A stretch of DNA of 12,898 bases from Patescibacteria group bacterium. Lineage in GTDB: Bacteria; Patescibacteriota; Minisyncoccia; Phycocordibacterales; XYD1-FULL-46-19. The notes under the pieces are model-generated. The model was given only the letters and a program-made list of their open reading frames with translations, ran no database searches and was not told where the DNA came from. Location: NCBI GenBank assembly GCA_030916795.1, contig JAUPVZ010000033.1:1-12898 (forward strand). The letters run 5' to 3'. This document shows positions 1-5,081 of this stretch, piece after piece (the stretch's first letter is position 1; each line of letters starts with the position of its first letter). The position numbers and the translations under genes were made by a program.

Positions 1-788
1 ACTACTTGCTGATGGAATCGGTTTATGGTGACCGTAACCATGAGAGAAAAGAAGAAAGGACTGAAATAATGAAGGGGATTATAAAAGACACGATGAACGC
101 TGGGGGCACCCTGATGATTCCCGCTTTCTCGGTGGAACGGACCCAAGAACTTTTGTTTGAAATTGAGAATATGATGGAAAATTCGGAGATACCAATCGTA
201 CCAGTATTTGTTGATTCGCCGCTGGCGATCGAGGTGACCGAAGTTTATAAAAAATATGATAAATATTTCAAAAAAGATGTAGCGCAGATTGTCCGCCAGA
301 GTGACGATGGTACTATATTCAAATTTCCTCAATTACAATTTACCAAGACCACCGAACAGTCCAAGGCCATCACTCATTTTGGGAAAAGAAAGATCGTAAT
401 AGCTGGTAGCGGTATGTCCAATGGCGGTCGGATTTTACACCATGAAAAGGCCAACTTGCCAGACCCGAACAGCACCTTGCTACTAGCGGGGTACCAAGCG
501 GTAGGCACCCTAGGACGGATTATCCAAGATGGGGCAAAGCATGTTCGGATAATGGGCGAAAATGTGCCCGTACGGGCCAAAATTGCCACTGTAACAGGAT
601 ATTCTGGTCACAAAGACTCTGATCACTTGGTAGAATTTGTTGAAGATACGGCCGACACTGTCAAAAAGGTATTTGTTACCATGGGGGAGACGAAATCTTC
701 CTTGTTTCTGGTCCAGCGTTTGCGGGACTATCTCGGGGTGGATGCGGTTGCCCCAGGACCACAGGAGAAGATTGAGATTGAATTATAA
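1..788 (+). CDS. beta-CASP metallo-beta-lactamase family RNase (3' part)
   Basis: Open at the left edge: the frame is already reading through base 3, so only about the last 262 residues are present and the N-terminal Zn-binding HxHxDH motif lies outside. The visible part starts at the family signature ESVYGDR (motif A, the acidic residue, in the usual E-S/T-x-Y-G-D-R context), runs through the beta-CASP insert, then shows GSGMSNGGRILHH (motif B His) and TGYSGHKDSDHLVEF (motif C His). This is the CPSF73/RNase J-like fold, whose members cleave RNA endo- and/or exonucleolytically in the cytoplasm. The tail EKIEIEL ends two bases into the terminator stem. It converges on rplT. Superfamily is confident; whether it is an RNase J, a Ysh1-like exonuclease or another branch cannot be told without the N-terminus. 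Confidence 0.9.
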   Translation, partial: YLLMESVYGDRNHERKEERTEIMKGIIKDTMNAGGTLMIPAFSVERTQELLFEIENMMENSEIPIVPVFVDSPLAIEVTEVYKKYDKYFKKDVAQIVRQSDDGTIFKFPQLQFTKTTEQSKAITHFGKRKIVIAGSGMSNGGRILHHEKANLPDPNSTLLLAGYQAVGTLGRIIQDGAKHVRIMGENVPVRAKIATVTGYSGHKDSDHLVEFVEDTADTVKKVFVTMGETKSSLFLVQRLRDYLGVDAVAPGPQEKIEIEL

Positions 789-829
789 TAATACCCCCCG
801 TCTGCCTTCGGCAGACGGGGGGTATTATT
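787..829. terminator. bidirectional intrinsic terminator, 20-bp stem
   Basis: A perfect 20-bp inverted repeat (787-806 with 810-829, loop TTC) has a core CCCCCCGTCTGCC/GGCAGACGGGGGG and A/T outer pairs. It sits between the convergent RNase gene and rplT and has A/T-rich flanks on both sides, so it can end transcription from either direction. Its core resembles the hairpin at 12491-12534. Confidence 0.85.
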
Positions 830-834
830 GTTCT

Positions 835-1179
835 CTATTTTACAAACTCTACAACTTGCTTAAATGTTTCTGGGTTGTTCTCGGCGAGGTCGGCTAATAT
901 TTTGCGGTCTAGCTCAACATTTTTTACCTTTAGGAGGTTGATAAGCTTGCTGTAGGAAACACCTAGGGCTTTGGCGGCGGCCCCAATCTTGATATTAAAT
1001 AGGCGACGGAAGTCGTTCTTCTTGTCTTTGCGGTGGGCAAAGGCGTGGGCGCCAGCATGGAGGAAGGCGGTCTTGGCTTCGCGTTTTTTGGTACCGCGTC
1101 CAAAACGAAACCCTTTGACTCGGGCTAGCAGATTTTTGCGTCGTTTAAGCGTTGTTTTTCCTCCTTTAACTCTAGGCAT
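835..1179 (-). CDS. rplT: 50S ribosomal protein L20
   Basis: 114 residues, normal length for bacterial L20. It begins MPRVKGG, has the basic N-terminal helix region (KTTLKRRKNLLARVKGFRFGRG), and the conserved AFAHRKDKKNDFRRLF and INLLKVKNVELDRKILADLA segments. L20 binds 23S rRNA early in large-subunit assembly. It is the last gene of infC-rpmI-rplT, 17 nt after rpmI, and is followed by the 787-829 hairpin. No SD lies before the ATG (upstream reads AAAGATACTAAT), so initiation probably relies on coupling or an unstructured start. In many bacteria L20 represses this operon through a structured leader; no room for such a leader is seen here. Confidence 0.97.
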   Translation of the reverse strand: MPRVKGGKTTLKRRKNLLARVKGFRFGRGTKKREAKTAFLHAGAHAFAHRKDKKNDFRRLFNIKIGAAAKALGVSYSKLINLLKVKNVELDRKILADLAENNPETFKQVVEFVK

Positions 1180-1196
1180 ATTAGTATCTTTAAATA

Positions 1197-1394
1197 TTAA
1201 TTACTCGTCTTGCGACCAGGGAACATCCGGCTGGATGTCTTGGCAACCACATTAATAGTCTGGCTACGTTTGCCGGCTAGTTGGGATGACCGGCTTTCCT
1301 TGGCATTGAAATGGTTCTTGCCAGGTTTTCTGGCTACCAGCTTGCCGGTTTTAGTCAGTTTTATTCTCTTGGAATATGATTTATTGGTTTTCAT
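1197..1394 (-). CDS. rpmI: 50S ribosomal protein L35
   Basis: 65 residues, the normal length. It begins MKTNKSYSKRIKLTKTGKLVARKPGKNHF, matching the L35 pattern of a short basic protein with a K-T/S-x-K-S-x-x-K-R start, and is rich in Lys and Arg throughout. It is a structural protein of the large subunit. It lies 36 nt after infC and 17 nt before rplT on the same strand, the classic bacterial order. No SD is visible before the ATG. Nothing is truncated. Confidence 0.96.
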   Translation of the reverse strand: MKTNKSYSKRIKLTKTGKLVARKPGKNHFNAKESRSSQLAGKRSQTINVVAKTSSRMFPGRKTSN

Positions 1395-1430
1395 GTTTGA
1401 TTTGTTATGAGCGAAGCGAGTTTCAAATCT

Positions 1431-2018
1431 TCACCGAGCACCAGCTGAGTCATTGGTGCTTGGTTGATTGTCCTCAACTTTTTTCGCCACCTTGTTCCTT
1501 TCTACTACCAGATATGGACCTTTGGGTCCTTTTTTTACCGGCTCAGCCACTTTGTAGTCTTCAGGAATTAGGCGGAGAATCCGATCTAGACGTTCTTCGA
1601 GAAACTTGGGGTCAAAGTACTTGGCCCGGCCCGAGACGAACAACTCGATTTTTACGCGGTGACCTTCGGACAACCACTCGCCAGCTTTTCTGGCCTTTAA
1701 TTCTAAATCGTGATCACCAGTCCCAATCTTTACCTGTAGGGACTTGGTCTCGGTGGCTTTGGAGCCGGCCTTGGCGGCTTTGGCTTTACGATTTTCTTCG
1801 TATTGCCATTTGCCATAGTCCATAATCTTGGCCACGGGGGGGTTGGCATTGGGTGATATCTCTATTAGGTCGAGCCCCGCCTCCTCGGCTTGCTTTAGGG
1901 CTTCGGCTTTAGAAATAACACCAAGCGCCTGCCCCTCCTCGTCGATAACGCGGAGTTCAGTGGCGGTGATTTGGTGATTTAGTCGAACGAATTTAGTCAA
2001 AAATCGGTTTAAATTAAT
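1431..2018 (-). CDS. infC: translation initiation factor IF-3 (probable AUU start)
   Basis: Two IF3 domains are clear: the N domain (RLNHQITATELRVIDEEGQALGVISKAEAL...DLIEISPNANPPVAKIMDYGKWQYEENRKAKAAK) and, after a basic linker, the C domain (KSLQVKIGTGDHDLELKARKAGEWLSEGHRVKIELFVSGR). IF3 binds the 30S subunit and checks the initiation codon. The frame is open to a GTG at 2087, but a good promoter (2047-2075) lies inside that stretch, so translation must begin later. The best candidate is an ATT codon at 2018 with AGGA five bases upstream; AUU is the well-known self-regulated infC start in other bacteria. A TTG at 2000 is the alternative. From 2018 it encodes 195 residues. The last 11 codons (QPSTNDSAGAR) and part of the stop lie in a repeat that also occurs after the amidase gene. 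Confidence 0.95.
   Translation of the reverse strand: MNLNRFLTKFVRLNHQITATELRVIDEEGQALGVISKAEALKQAEEAGLDLIEISPNANPPVAKIMDYGKWQYEENRKAKAAKAGSKATETKSLQVKIGTGDHDLELKARKAGEWLSEGHRVKIELFVSGRAKYFDPKFLEERLDRILRLIPEDYKVAEPVKKGPKGPYLVVERNKVAKKVEDNQPSTNDSAGAR
1433..1465 (-). repeat. 33-bp repeat copy 1 (3' end of infC)
   Basis: Matches 2182-2214 at 32 of 33 bases in the same orientation; the only difference is T1450 versus C2199. On the minus strand it contains AGCACCA and TGGTGCT arms that form a 7-bp hairpin. It supplies the C-terminal codons of infC and the T of its TGA stop. Confidence 0.9.
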
Positions 2019-2046
2019 ACCGGTCCTGGTGACCGTTACGGGGGTA

Positions 2047-2075
2047 ATAGTAAAGGAAAATGCGGAGAAAGTCAA
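2047..2075 (-). promoter_or_regulatory. sigma-70 type promoter of infC-rpmI-rplT
   Basis: On the minus strand TTGACT (2075-2070) and TACTAT (2052-2047) are separated by exactly 17 bases. The expected transcript start is near 2040, giving a leader of only about 22 nt before the ATT at 2018. That leader carries a short CGGT/ACCG pairing and the AGGA element, too short for an L20-binding leader. Confidence 0.7.
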
Positions 2076-2076
2076 C

Positions 2077-2179
2077 CGGAGCACCACTTCAGAACACCTA
2101 GTTTAGGATACCACTAAAGTATGGCGGCTCGACCACTTTTTTACAGGCATATCTCTAGCCGTCTGAAGTGGTGCTCGGT
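2077..2179. repeat. inverted-repeat-bounded segment, about 103 bp
   Basis: The left arm 2077-2095 (ACCGGAGCACCACTTCAGA) is the near-perfect reverse complement of 2161-2179; the arms differ by one internal base. About 65 bp lie between. The right arm is also half of a second palindrome, GGTGCTCGGT-CA-ACCGAGCACC (2170-2191), which runs into repeat copy 2. The segment holds no gene and abuts the infC promoter. It looks like a small non-autonomous palindromic element, but no target duplication was found. Confidence 0.65.
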
Positions 2180-2181
2180 CA

Positions 2182-2214
2182 ACCGAGCACCAGCTGAGCC
2201 ATTGGTGCTTGGTT
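2182..2214 (-). repeat. 33-bp repeat copy 2 (3' end of amidase gene)
   Basis: This is the second copy of the 1433-1465 repeat. It begins within the TAA stop codon (2213-2215) of the amidase gene, so the same sequence sits at the same place and orientation relative to two consecutive genes. The AGCACCA/TGGTGCT hairpin may act as a 3' UTR structure, but no U-tract follows. Confidence 0.9.
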
Positions 2215-3133
2215 AGTCCCTAAAAAAGTTCGTTACCCCATAGGCGGTGAGGGCGGCGAGGCGCTTTAAATTTTCGCTCCGGACAGCCGGGGTGGCAGGG
2301 GCATAGGTCGGTTCGTAAATATAGCCATATTCGACTAGGACTGAGGCGCCGTCGAGGGTGTTAAAAGAGCCGATAGCAATTAGTTCTTGGTCGGGGATTA
2401 AAACGGCGCTTTCTTGTGGGTGGTTGCTGGGGGCAAATTCGGTCGCCAAGCTTTTGGCAATATCACGCCCAATATCCCAGCTGGCCTTCGAGTTGGAGTA
2501 TTGCTGCTCTGGTAGATATAGGGCATAGCCGGCATATTTAGGAATACTATCTTGTCGGCGCCCAGGGTAGTCGTTGAAGTGGATATGAATGACTAAGTCA
2601 ATTTTGTTTTCATTGGCCCAATGGTTTAGACCATATAGCTTCAAAGCCGTGTCATTGGAGGCGGAGATATGGTCCACTACCACCTTGCGATTTATTTTTC
2701 CTTCGCCAATAAGGGCGTCCATAATCGCTGCTTTTTGTTCTTTAAATTGCCAAATCAAACCTTTTTCTTGTTCAAAATATTCGGCTAACTCGGGCCGAAA
2801 ACCATCTTCGGTTTGAGCGAGGATCACTTCAAATTTGTCGTTTCTTTTTAAACGTTCTGCCAAGTAGCGCCCCAGCTCTAGGTTTAGGTCGAGTTCGCGG
2901 ACATTACCGTCAATCGTGCCATAAGATGTTTGGTCATGACCTGGTACAACTAAAATTTTGATTGGCTTTTTATTGTCGTATTTTTCGCGTAAGTCTTTGG
3001 AAGTGATGCTGTCAATAAAAAAGACACTGGCGGTTTGGTTTAATATTTTGGCGACGAGATGGGTGGGGAAGAAAAAGAAAATTGAAATTATGATAACTAA
3101 TAGGACTAAGACGAGGGCAATATATTTTTTCAT
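2213..3133 (-). CDS. N-acetylmuramoyl-L-alanine amidase (Amidase_3 type), membrane-anchored
   Basis: 306 residues. Residues 4-22 form an uncleaved-looking hydrophobic N-terminal segment, so the enzyme is probably tethered outside the membrane. The Amidase_3 zinc site is visible in order: H66 (VVPGHD), E80 (GNVRELDLN), H183 or H185 (IHIHFND), and the late catalytic Glu, probably E268 (VLVEYGYIYEP). Residues 100-175 form a longer helical insertion than in a minimal amidase. Such enzymes cut the bond between MurNAc and the stem peptide during wall remodelling and division. It stands alone, upstream of infC on the same strand, with a TATAAT box 7 bases before its ATG and no SD. Family assignment is firm; the specific role (AmiC-like, sporulation-like or other) is unknown. 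Confidence 0.88.
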   Translation of the reverse strand: MKKYIALVLVLLVIIISIFFFFPTHLVAKILNQTASVFFIDSITSKDLREKYDNKKPIKILVVPGHDQTSYGTIDGNVRELDLNLELGRYLAERLKRNDKFEVILAQTEDGFRPELAEYFEQEKGLIWQFKEQKAAIMDALIGEGKINRKVVVDHISASNDTALKLYGLNHWANENKIDLVIHIHFNDYPGRRQDSIPKYAGYALYLPEQQYSNSKASWDIGRDIAKSLATEFAPSNHPQESAVLIPDQELIAIGSFNTLDGASVLVEYGYIYEPTYAPATPAVRSENLKRLAALTAYGVTNFFRD

Positions 3134-3140
3134 TGGTAGT

Positions 3141-3146
3141 ATTATA
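3141..3146 (-). promoter_or_regulatory. -10 box of amidase gene; start at or next to the ATG
   Basis: Minus-strand TATAAT lies 7 nt before the ATG (3133), so a normal start point falls on or next to the start codon. No SD is present and no good -35 was seen at 16-18 bp. This fits a leaderless mRNA. Confidence 0.55.
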
Positions 3147-3165
3147 ACCGACCAAATATTTTAAG

Positions 3166-3224
3166 GATATAAAAAAGAAAAAGAAAAGCCCCGACTCGAA
3201 AGAGCGGGGCTCTTTGGTCGGGGC
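3166..3224 (-). terminator. intrinsic terminator, cassette A
   Basis: Nested hairpin: outer arms GCCCCGAC (3188-3195) and GTCGGGGC (3217-3224), inner arms AAAGAGC/GCTCTTT. On the minus strand it is followed by a long run of T broken by single C residues (3187-3168). It closely resembles the terminator at 3772-3820 and ends the small gene 3233-3616. Confidence 0.85.
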
Positions 3225-3232
3225 GGGGACGA

Positions 3233-3616
3233 TCAAGTTAGTCTCGTGGAGAATTCCTCCATCTGTTCCTGAAGTTCCATTTCAATCCTTGAGGCCAACT
3301 TTTTCGTAAGCTGGACGATACCTGCACTTACCGTTTTTCGGATGTCTTCACTGTCCAGGTGCACAATGAAGCTTTCGCTTTTCTTATCGCCGTGCCACCC
3401 TACGATGACGTCGATGACGATTTGTCCGCTCGATATTCCCCCTTGGTTTGGGTAGATTCGAACGACTTCAACCAGGTCGACCAGCTTTCTGAATCGGGGC
3501 TTTTCCAGCCCTAAGTCTTTAAAAGCGTCAACACAGCCTTGAAAAAATTTGGACGACTTGTCGATGGGGATCTTATTGTGATCATCCCCAAAATTCATAC
3601 TTAATTTTGCCGCCAT
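3233..3616 (-). CDS. hypothetical small soluble protein (cassette A)
   Basis: 127 residues from the preferred ATG at 3616, which has GAGG 6 bases upstream; an in-frame GTG at 3646 would add 10 residues. Product unrecognised. It is soluble, mixed alpha/beta by appearance, with a middle stretch VVRIYPNQGGISSGQIVIDVIVGWHGDKKSESFIVHLDSEDI that looks like consecutive beta strands, and a charged C-terminal helix (LTKKLASRIEMELQEQMEEF). No signal peptide, membrane segment or catalytic motif is evident. It has its own promoter (3686-3713), a leader of about 60 nt containing the palindrome GGTGCTAAGCACC (3635-3647), and its own terminator, so it is an independent unit. The ORF and its signals are convincing; no function is proposed. 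Confidence 0.75.
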   Translation of the reverse strand: MAAKLSMNFGDDHNKIPIDKSSKFFQGCVDAFKDLGLEKPRFRKLVDLVEVVRIYPNQGGISSGQIVIDVIVGWHGDKKSESFIVHLDSEDIRKTVSAGIVQLTKKLASRIEMELQEQMEEFSTRLT

Positions 3617-3685
3617 AATAGACCTCGACTTTCTGGTGCTAAGCACCGTAATGTCTGCTCCTGATAGGGAACAGCTCTAGGCGGT

Positions 3686-3713
3686 ATATTACTCCTTAGT
3701 GTTTAATTGGCAA
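3686..3713 (-). promoter_or_regulatory. promoter of cassette A gene
   Basis: Minus-strand TTGCCA (3713-3708), 16-bp spacer, TAATAT (3691-3686). It predicts a leader of about 60 nt to the ATG at 3616. That leader contains the perfect palindrome GGTGCTAAGCACC (3635-3647), a possible hairpin or operator. Confidence 0.55.
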
Positions 3714-3771
3714 GGTAAATAGGGTCAGCCAGCATTTACACAAAATACCGAGAGTTGAGCGAGAGGAATTT

Positions 3772-3820
3772 TAGACAAAAGAAAAGCCCCGACCAGAAGA
3801 AGGGGCTCTTCGGTCGGGGC
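3772..3820 (-). terminator. intrinsic terminator, cassette B
   Basis: Outer arms GCCCCGACC (3786-3794) and GGTCGGGGC (3812-3820), inner arms GAAGA/TCTTC. On the minus strand it reads into CTTTTCTTTTG. It shares the GAAAAGCCCCGAC start and the GGTCGGGGCGGGG end with the terminator of cassette A, 598 bp away. Confidence 0.85.
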
Positions 3821-3861
3821 GGGGTAAGTGGACGATTGCCTTAGTCGGCTTCGGCTTTAGC

Positions 3862-4278
3862 TCATCCTCTGACAGCGGAGGGTGAAGCCGGACACGATTT
3901 GAAGCAACGGGTGATGAAATCAACAGTAACGTAGTACTTGTCGTCATCACCTTTGATAATCCATCCGCCGCCTTTCGGCACGAGAGGGTCATGGTGGCCA
4001 GCAAAGGCCCTGGCGAGACTTGGCGGAACCATCTCAGCTTCTACGAGCCGATTGAACCTGAATCCATGTTGGAATGTTCGGGAGTAAAGGTTGTTGATCT
4101 CCTCATGGGTGAAAGGGTTCCAGCCCTGGTCGCGAGACTGCAGGAAACGAATGATCCATCCTGCGGAAATCTCGGTTTCCATATTGTCGAAGGCCTCGAA
4201 CATATGACCTGAGGCATTAATATCATGCGGCTGGATTGGAAAGTCCTCATCGGCAGTAACAATTCGATTTTCGGCCAT
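3862..4278 (-). CDS. hypothetical small soluble protein (cassette B)
   Basis: 138 residues from the ATG at 4278, chosen because a near-perfect SD (AAGGAGGT, 4291-4284) lies about 6 bases upstream; a TTG two codons earlier overlaps this SD and is rejected. Product unrecognised. Visible features: acidic N-terminus (VTADEDFPIQPHDINASGHMFEAFDNMETEI), a central Trp/aromatic-rich part (WIIRFLQSRDQGWNPFTHEEINNLYSRTFQHGFRFNRL), a Gly turn followed by likely strands (PKGGGWIIKGDDDKYYVTVDFI), and two Cys near the end (TRCFKSC). No membrane segment or signal peptide. It has the strongest promoter and SD in the window, unlike its neighbours, which suggests a different origin or high expression. Real gene very likely; function unknown. 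Confidence 0.8.
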   Translation of the reverse strand: MAENRIVTADEDFPIQPHDINASGHMFEAFDNMETEISAGWIIRFLQSRDQGWNPFTHEEINNLYSRTFQHGFRFNRLVEAEMVPPSLARAFAGHHDPLVPKGGGWIIKGDDDKYYVTVDFITRCFKSCPASPSAVRG

Positions 4279-4321
4279 TTTCAACCTCCTTCTTGGGTGA
4301 AAGTGAGTTCTACCTACGCTT

Positions 4322-4350
4322 ATAGTATCATGACTTATACTTTATGTCAA
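4322..4350 (-). promoter_or_regulatory. strong promoter of cassette B gene
   Basis: Minus-strand TTGACA (4350-4345), spacer of exactly 17, TACTAT (4327-4322), with TGA directly before the -10 as an extended -10 element. The leader is about 37 nt and carries the SD at 4291-4284. This is the closest match to the bacterial consensus in the window. Confidence 0.8.
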
Positions 4351-4405
4351 ATAGTAGAAAACCTATTTATTTAGGGCAGAACTAGAACGAAAGCAGAGCT
4401 TCGTA

Positions 4406-4422
4406 TGGTGGAGATGGGCGGA
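4406..4422. repeat. 17-bp direct repeat of the ssrA 3' end (left copy)
   Basis: TGGTGGAGATGGGCGGA here is identical to 4656-4672, the 3' terminus of ssrA including its encoded CCA. The two copies are exactly 250 bp apart in the same orientation. Duplicated tRNA/tmRNA 3' ends are the usual footprint of site-specific integration (att-like). No integrase gene is in the window. Confidence 0.75.
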
Positions 4423-4605
4423 CGCTTCGCTATCTCACACCTGGGAAACCCAAAAGGAGGAATCGCCCCAGACTCTCGTCGCTCCGTCGAGCTCCTCGGT
4501 CCCAGGGCCCGCCCTCGTCTGTTTTGTCTGGTGACAAAACATGCCTCCGGGCTTCGATTCCGCACGCAAGCAAAGCAGTTTGCTTGCTCCATCTCCATCT
4601 AAATT
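4423..4605. other. GC-rich, hairpin-rich segment between the ssrA end repeats
   Basis: This stretch has open frames on both strands but no start signal or recognisable protein. It contains two perfect 9-bp hairpins: TGTTTTGTC-TGGT-GACAAAACA (4520-4541) and GCAAGCAAA-GCAG-TTTGCTTGC (4566-4587). Its right end (GATGGAGATGG on the minus strand, from 4599) can pair with the CCATCTCC of the left ssrA-end copy, which would form a tmRNA-like acceptor stem. It is richer in G+C than its surroundings. It may be a remnant of an integrated element or a structured RNA. Confidence 0.45.
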
Positions 4606-4615
4606 TGAGCAAAAC

Positions 4616-4645
4616 AAAAATCCAGGAAAATATTCCTGGATTTTT
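4616..4645 (-). terminator. intrinsic terminator of ssrA
   Basis: Perfect 13-bp stem AAAAATCCAGGAA (4616-4628) with TTCCTGGATTTTT (4633-4645), loop AATA. It lies 10 nt past the mature tmRNA end; on the minus strand the stem runs into TTTTTGTTTTG. The symmetric A/T flanks could also stop plus-strand transcripts. Confidence 0.85.
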
Positions 4646-4655
4646 GTGTCAAATT

Positions 4656-5035
4656 TGGTGGAGATGGGCGGAATCGAACCGCCGTGCAATAGGGAAGCTT
4701 AGGTGTATCTACGTTCATAGAGCGCTTAAAGTTGGTCGGTGGTATGAGTATAAAGCGAACAAAATCTCATATCACCCAAGCTTCTATGTCTCAAGTAACA
4801 AACGAAGCGGTAAGTTACTCCAGTCTGACGGTTATGATACTTCGTCTACTTAGTCAGGCAGAAAGTAGGGAAGCACCGGCCATTACGCTAAAGCGAAAGC
4901 CGGAGTGAAGTACGGTGAAGCCACCGCACCTGTGCTGTTTTTTGCACTTGTGTTTTGTTTGCGTGATTTACGAGGCAACAAACATCCTCGGAACGCACAG
5001 CTAAACAGCGTCTACTGTCTAGGCCGATCATCCCC
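4656..5035 (-). ncRNA. ssrA: transfer-messenger RNA (tmRNA)
   Basis: 380 nt. The 5' end GGGGATG (5035-5029) pairs with CATCTCC before A-CCA at the 3' end (4656), so CCA is encoded. The T arm is canonical: GGCGG-TTCGATT-CCGCC. Pseudoknot 1 can be traced: CGAGG/CCTCG helix interlocked with TGTTTG/CAAACA. About 10 nt downstream is a resume codon GCA (4945-4943) opening the tag AKNSTGAVASPYFTPAFALA, then TAA. tmRNA with SmpB frees stalled ribosomes and marks the nascent chain for proteolysis. Downstream helices exist but were not assigned. The D-arm analogue (GGCCTAGACAG) departs from the common GGATTCGAC. It lies 46 nt after smpB. Confidence 0.95.
4883..4945 (-). CDS. tmRNA-encoded proteolysis tag, 20 residues
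   Basis: Reads from GCA (4945-4943) to TAA (4885-4883): AKNSTGAVASPYFTPAFALA. The frame was chosen because it ends in the hydrophobic A-L-A typical of degradation tags and because the resume codon falls about 10 nt after pseudoknot 1, as in E. coli. The competing GCA in CACGCAAACAAA, nearer the pseudoknot, falls inside the CAAACA helix strand and gives a non-tag-like Arg-rich end. The tag is about twice the usual length of roughly 10 residues. It is translated only after ribosome transfer and has no start codon of its own. Confidence 0.8.
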   Translation of the reverse strand, partial: AKNSTGAVASPYFTPAFALA

Positions 5036-5067
5036 TCTGATTTTTTAAATCAATTTCAAAAATCAGA
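5036..5067 (-). other. hairpin abutting the tmRNA 5' end
   Basis: TCTGATTTTT (5036-5045) and AAAAATCAGA (5058-5067) form a perfect 10-bp stem whose base touches the mature 5' G of tmRNA. No clear promoter was found in the 46-nt smpB-ssrA gap. A processing stem in a joint smpB-ssrA transcript is therefore more likely than a terminator, since no U-tract follows. Confidence 0.5.
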
Positions 5068-5081
5068 CCGAATGACCGGGC

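Noticed and set aside
2019..2087. N-terminal extension of infC to the GTG at 2087
   Set aside because: The stretch contains a well-spaced promoter and encodes residues unlike any IF3 N-terminus; it is upstream of the expected transcript start.
4371..4853. Open frames of 60-109 codons on both strands around ssrA
   Set aside because: They overlap tmRNA, its terminator or the duplicated end, lack start signals, and several overlap each other on both strands. Peptides such as GGSIPPIST come from translating the tmRNA end.
4883..4961. Alternative tmRNA tag starting at the GCA of CACGCAAACAAA
   Set aside because: That codon falls in the pseudoknot helix strand and the frame ends in RLSL, not a degradation signal.
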